A stretch of 33,990 nt of DNA from an uncultured Collinsella sp. (GTDB taxonomy: Bacteria > Actinomycetota > Coriobacteriia > Coriobacteriales > Coriobacteriaceae). The notes beneath the pieces are model-generated. The model searched no databases. It was given only the letters and a program-made list of their open reading frames with translations, and had not been told where the DNA came from. This document shows positions 30,910 to 33,990 of the stretch, piece by piece. A program made the translations under genes and the position numbers. Location: positions 1 through 33,990 of the forward strand of contig CAUAWV010000024.1 in NCBI GenBank assembly GCA_958433005.1. The letters are read 5' to 3'. Position 1 is the stretch's first letter. Each line of letters starts with the position of its first letter.

Positions 30910-31851
30910 CTAAGCCGTCTTATTACGTCCAAATAGTTCGTCCCAGTTACTGGCTGCCAAAACTGTTCCGCATACGATTACAACGCAGCAGATTACGGAT
31001 GCCATGTCGGGAATTGTTCCAAGTAAGATCAGGCCAAAGACCACCGACCATGCCGAATAGGAGATATTTAGAGCCATCGCTCGCGCTGCTCCGATTGCCG
31101 CAATGCCCTTGTAATAGAACAGATAGGATGCAGTTCCTGCGAGTCCGGCGAGTGCAATAATCAATGTGGGCATGCTCGGGATAGCGCCCAGCGTGAAATG
31201 CCATGCTCCGAAGAGGGGGAGTACGAGCACTCCATAAACAAGCGCACTTGTAGTTTCGCGGATTTGCAAAGCCGTTTCGTCATCAACGGCATCATCTTTC
31301 ATTCCCCATGCGCACAGCACCGCTTCGGATCCCCATCCGATAACGGCAAGCACCGCGCCGAGTAAGCCGAGAGGGGCATTTGCAATCTCGCTCGACCCGG
31401 CCGATAGATAGCCCATCGTCATTACGCCGCAAAGAGCAACGAGAAGGGAAAGAATCTGTCCTTTGCCCATTTTCTCCTTCAGCAGCACGAAAGAAAGGAA
31501 TGCTCCGACAGCGGGATAGAAGGCGGAGATGATTGCCGTATAGGCAGCTCCAATGTTATTAATTGCCAATACGTAGCCGGTCATTCCGATAGGTCCACCG
31601 AGCAGTGCGCCGGCGATGACGACCTTGCCCGAACGAGTTTTAAGTGCAGCGAGCGTGTCTTTTAATCTGCCTCTAACTCCCATGTAGCCAAAGAGCCAGA
31701 TTGCACAGAAGGCATCATGGAGAAAGGATCCCGCAATGGAGGCGCATGCAAGCGCTTCCGCCGATTCAATATAGGGCGCAAGCGCCAAGCCGATTCCAAG
31801 AATGACTGTATCAAGGCCCCAAAGAAGACCGCTAAAAAAGCCGAATTGCAT
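30910..31851 (-). CDS. licB: LicB-type choline permease, DMT (EamA) superfamily
   Basis: The 313-residue protein has about ten hydrophobic segments in two homologous halves, as in the drug/metabolite transporter superfamily. Examples are FGFFSGLLWGLDTVILGIGLALAP and IGMTGYVLAINNIGAAYTAIISAFYPAVGAF in the first half, and TASYLFYYKGIAAIGAARAMALNISYSAW in the second. LicB proteins of Haemophilus and pneumococcus are members of this superfamily that import choline. The specific assignment rests on the neighbour: the gene begins two bases after the choline kinase/cytidylyltransferase stop codon, with AGGTG as ribosome binding site, so the two are one operon. Without that context I would call it only a DMT permease. 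Confidence 0.8.
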   Translation of the reverse strand: MQFGFFSGLLWGLDTVILGIGLALAPYIESAEALACASIAGSFLHDAFCAIWLFGYMGVRGRLKDTLAALKTRSGKVVIAGALLGGPIGMTGYVLAINNIGAAYTAIISAFYPAVGAFLSFVLLKEKMGKGQILSLLVALCGVMTMGYLSAGSSEIANAPLGLLGAVLAVIGWGSEAVLCAWGMKDDAVDDETALQIRETTSALVYGVLVLPLFGAWHFTLGAIPSMPTLIIALAGLAGTASYLFYYKGIAAIGAARAMALNISYSAWSVVFGLILLGTIPDMASVICCVVIVCGTVLAASNWDELFGRNKTA

Positions 31852-31853
31852 CG

Positions 31854-33626
31854 TTATTCACCTTTCCGATAGATCTCCAGTGCCTTTTTAAGGTATTTGG
31901 CACCGTAATTGAAGTAGATATAGAGCCATTCGCCCACGAAATCGCCTTCGGCTTCTTTCAGAAGAGACCAGAGGTACCAGCACCATCCAGCAAGGGCAAT
32001 GTGCGCATAGTTATGCGCAACTTCGTTGTTTGTTGCCTTGCGCCCAAAATATGCGTCAAGCGCGCGGTCGACTTCGTCTTCGGAAAGCTCACAGCAGACA
32101 CTGCAAGTTCCAAAATCGTTCGCGTAATCGCTCATGCCAGCATATTCCCAGTCAATGAGATAGTACTTGTCGTTTTCATCGATAAGAAAATTGAGGTAGA
32201 AGAAGTCATTGTGACAAAGGCATTTTGGCGCATTGTCGGCCTGAACAAAGTGCTCCAATTCATCGATTTCGGCGGCCATTTCCCTGTAGCCCGGAATGTC
32301 GATGGGACCTTTTTCCAGAAGAAGTGATTCGTAGCGCTTCGCTTCGAGGTAGAAGTCAAATTCGGTTTCGACATTTGCACCGCTCTCGTGAAGCGAACGA
32401 CACATCTGCATCATTCGCTTCATTTGGGCAGTATCATGCGGATCAGGCTGCTTTGCGTTGGGTACAAACTTCGAAATTTTCCAACCGCGCTTTGGGTCCT
32501 CATGAATAAACGTATCGTCAAGGCCGAGTTCCTTGGCCTTTTTAAGTGCGGCTACTTCTCCATTTCTGTTAATAAGCAGTTCGGTTCCGACTCCCGGATG
32601 GCGGTAAACGTACTCTCCATCATTGGTTCTAAAGTGGCACGACAGGTTCGTAAGGCCTTGTTTAAGGGGATAAACGTCGTGAATCTCTGATTTGGAACAG
32701 CCGAGCACTTGCTCGATGTTATCGAAAATATCGGAGTCAACGTTTTCGATAAAATGCGGATCAAAGGCACGCAGCTCATCAAGAGAATCGAATTCGTTGA
32801 TCTCGCCCTCAGGATACTTCTTGATCGCCATATCGAGCTCCTTGATGTGCTCGATATACAGATCTTCCCAAAGCTTGTCCGTTGTTTCGGGCTTGTTATA
32901 TTCCGTTTCAAGAATCTGCTTAAACGTAAGCGAGAACGCTTTATCAAAGTAAACATGTCCGAGCATATACCATGCATCGGAACCGCCAATCGTAACATTG
33001 GTGATTCTATCCATTGCTCCCGTTTGAATGCACCATTCTTTGGTGGCGCCTTCAGCATATTGAGCAGAATAAAATGCTTTCCAAACATATGCTTCAAACG
33101 GATTGTTTAGAAGGTAATCATCGCTTGAGCAAATGTAGGTGTTGCCAAGCCGCTCTTTTACGCACATAAGCGATGCGTGGTTATTTTTGGATGCGTATTC
33201 GTTGTTGACGACAATAGAAACGCCGAACTTGCTTTCAAGATAGAAGAAATACTCTTTTTTATAGCCAACAACGACGGTGATATTGCTGATACCCGCGTCT
33301 TGCAGCTGCCTAATCTGACGCTCAATGAGAATCTCACCACGTACTTTTAAAAGGCCTTTGGGCTTTTCATACGAAATGGGAGCAAAGCGGCTCGAAAGCC
33401 CTGCAGCCAATATCACTGCGTTTTCAACCTTATAGGGATGAAGCGCTTCGTAACCGCTGTCGGTTAGGCTGTCCGATTCGAGAAGGCCCTCATTCGTGAG
33501 CTCTTTATTTGCTGCGTTTACTGATCCAAGTGAAAGGCCAGTCCGCTCGGCAACTTCTCGCTGGCTGGCATATGGGTTCTTTAGGTATTCGTACAGAACT
33601 GTAAAGTTACGCTTGGTCAGTTCCAC
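31854..33626 (-). CDS. licC-licA: Winged-helix / LicC cytidylyltransferase / LicA choline kinase fusion
   Basis: One 590-residue polypeptide combines three modules. Residues 1-62 are a MarR-like winged helix-turn-helix (SQREVAERTGLSLGSVNAANKELTNEGLLE). Residues 67-about 295 are a nucleotidyltransferase with VILAAGLSSRFAPISYEKPKGL and CSSDDY, matching LicC, which makes CDP-choline from CTP and phosphocholine. Residues about 315-590 are a LicA-type kinase. CHNDFFYLNFL (His472, Asp474, Asn479) and LIDWEYAG (Asp492, Glu494) are the phosphotransfer and metal-binding motifs that phosphorylate choline. Similar LicC-LicA fusions are known in a few other bacteria. The GTG start at 33626 is set by GGAGG seven bases upstream and by the helix-turn-helix beginning there; the open frame up to 33740 crosses the promoter. 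A nucleotide sugar plus kinase pathway is the alternative. Confidence 0.9.
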   Translation of the reverse strand: MELTKRNFTVLYEYLKNPYASQREVAERTGLSLGSVNAANKELTNEGLLESDSLTDSGYEALHPYKVENAVILAAGLSSRFAPISYEKPKGLLKVRGEILIERQIRQLQDAGISNITVVVGYKKEYFFYLESKFGVSIVVNNEYASKNNHASLMCVKERLGNTYICSSDDYLLNNPFEAYVWKAFYSAQYAEGATKEWCIQTGAMDRITNVTIGGSDAWYMLGHVYFDKAFSLTFKQILETEYNKPETTDKLWEDLYIEHIKELDMAIKKYPEGEINEFDSLDELRAFDPHFIENVDSDIFDNIEQVLGCSKSEIHDVYPLKQGLTNLSCHFRTNDGEYVYRHPGVGTELLINRNGEVAALKKAKELGLDDTFIHEDPKRGWKISKFVPNAKQPDPHDTAQMKRMMQMCRSLHESGANVETEFDFYLEAKRYESLLLEKGPIDIPGYREMAAEIDELEHFVQADNAPKCLCHNDFFYLNFLIDENDKYYLIDWEYAGMSDYANDFGTCSVCCELSEDEVDRALDAYFGRKATNNEVAHNYAHIALAGWCWYLWSLLKEAEGDFVGEWLYIYFNYGAKYLKKALEIYRKGE

Positions 33627-33663
33627 TACAGGCCTCCAATTAAGATGTTCATTACTTAGGAAG

Positions 33664-33692
33664 AGAATAGAATGATTGAACGATATGTTCAA
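33664..33692 (-). promoter_or_regulatory. Promoter of the lic operon with inverted repeat over -35
   Basis: On the minus strand, TTGAAC (33692-33687) is 17 bases from TATTCT (33669-33664). The -35 is one arm of a perfect inverted repeat, TTGAAC-GATAT-GTTCAA on the plus strand at 33676-33692. A second small dyad, ACTG-AACAGA-CAGT, is at 33715-33728. The placement suits autorepression by the protein's own N-terminal DNA-binding domain. The leader to the GTG is about 30 bases. Confidence 0.6.
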
Positions 33693-33791
33693 TTTAATAT
33701 ATTTATCTACACAGACTGAACAGACAGTAACGAAAATCAATTTTGGAATGTGGATTAAAATAGATAAACGAGATATCTGGGAGGGTCGCTT

Positions 33792-33947
33792 ATGTATCGA
33801 TTCGAAAAGAAGGCCACGCTTGTTTGTGCTGCTGCGTCATTAATCACTGCTTGCTGCTTGCCCCTGAGTGCGAATGTCGCGTTTGCACAGGATTCCGTTG
33901 AGGCTCAGAGTATTGAGTCAAAAGCGGATTTTTCTGAGCCTTCGTGA
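33792..33947 (+). pseudogene. 51-residue signal peptide frame, probably truncated secreted protein
   Basis: The frame opens at an ATG with a strong ribosome binding site (GGGAGGG). It encodes a clear export signal: MYRFEKKATLV, a hydrophobic core with ASLITACCLPLSANVAFA, and then QDSVEAQSIESKADFSEPS before TGA. The amino-terminal layout (signal, short acidic Ser-rich linker) is that of the repeat proteins just upstream, but no repeats follow. The three frames after the stop give no continuation in the remaining 43 bases, whose composition turns very GC-rich. I read it as the start of a further surface protein cut by recombination or a nonsense change; a small secreted peptide is the other option. 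The window edge prevents a decision. Confidence 0.55.
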
Positions 33948-33990
33948 GTTCGTGTGGGTAGCCCCTACGCCTCGCGCCCCGGCAGGGCCG

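Noticed and set aside
22764..33990. Prophage lysis cassette because of the GH25 lysozyme and NlpC-like protein
   Set aside because: All have signal peptides and long repeat arrays; there is no holin, integrase, tail or terminase gene nearby.

Overview
The window looks like chromosomal DNA of a high-GC Gram-positive gut bacterium of the class Coriobacteriia, most likely Collinsella or a close relative. This is an inference from several things: codon use rich in G/C at third positions, an Rrf2-sufCBDSU locus, a GGGtGRT protein paired with a NifU-like scaffold, a sortase-type surface protein, and large secreted proteins built from aromatic/glycine cell-wall-binding repeats. No rRNA, tRNA, CRISPR array, integrase or complete IS was found.

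Left part (1-6050). A DinD-like protein and an FAD-dependent oxidoreductase lie on the minus strand. They are followed by a two-gene minus-strand operon for a NifU-like scaffold and a GGGtGRT protein, and then by a plus-strand REP-associated tyrosine transposase (RAYT) with an added C-terminal helix-turn-helix.

Fe-S region (6032-11929). sufC-sufB-sufD-sufS-sufU form a tightly packed minus-strand operon, diverging from an IscR-like Rrf2 regulator. A dyad of the form GGGACAAA...TTTGTCCC, with a shared 13-base left end, sits at both outer edges of this block.

Middle (12069-22862). This part holds a secreted MPKTG-anchored protein with a lysozyme-like N-terminal region, an AAA-ATPase-like/PD-(D/E)XK-type protein whose nuclease site looks degenerate, and a glycan locus. 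The glycan locus has a minus-strand GT2 glycosyltransferase and an acyltransferase_3 membrane protein, diverging from four plus-strand GT2 glycosyltransferases. Two of the four are clear paralogues.

Right part (22863-33990). Four consecutive secreted proteins carry choline-binding-type repeats (GW..WYY..G.M.TGW). Their other domains differ: an Ada-like Cys/His zinc module, an NlpC/P60-like hydrolase, a GH25 lysozyme and a C39-like peptidase. Two neighbours share a 368-base identical block. Downstream, on the opposite strand, lies a lic pair: a DMT-family permease of LicB type, and a single 590-residue polypeptide that joins a winged helix-turn-helix, a LicC-type cytidylyltransferase and a LicA-type choline kinase. 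Its promoter carries a perfect inverted repeat over the -35 box.

My main reading is that the right part is a phosphocholine module. The lic genes would import and activate choline, the glycosyltransferases may build the glycan that carries it, and the repeat proteins would be held at the surface by binding it. The phosphocholine transferase (LicD) is not in the window. The window ends in a 51-codon frame that is little more than a signal peptide and may be a truncated further member of the repeat family.
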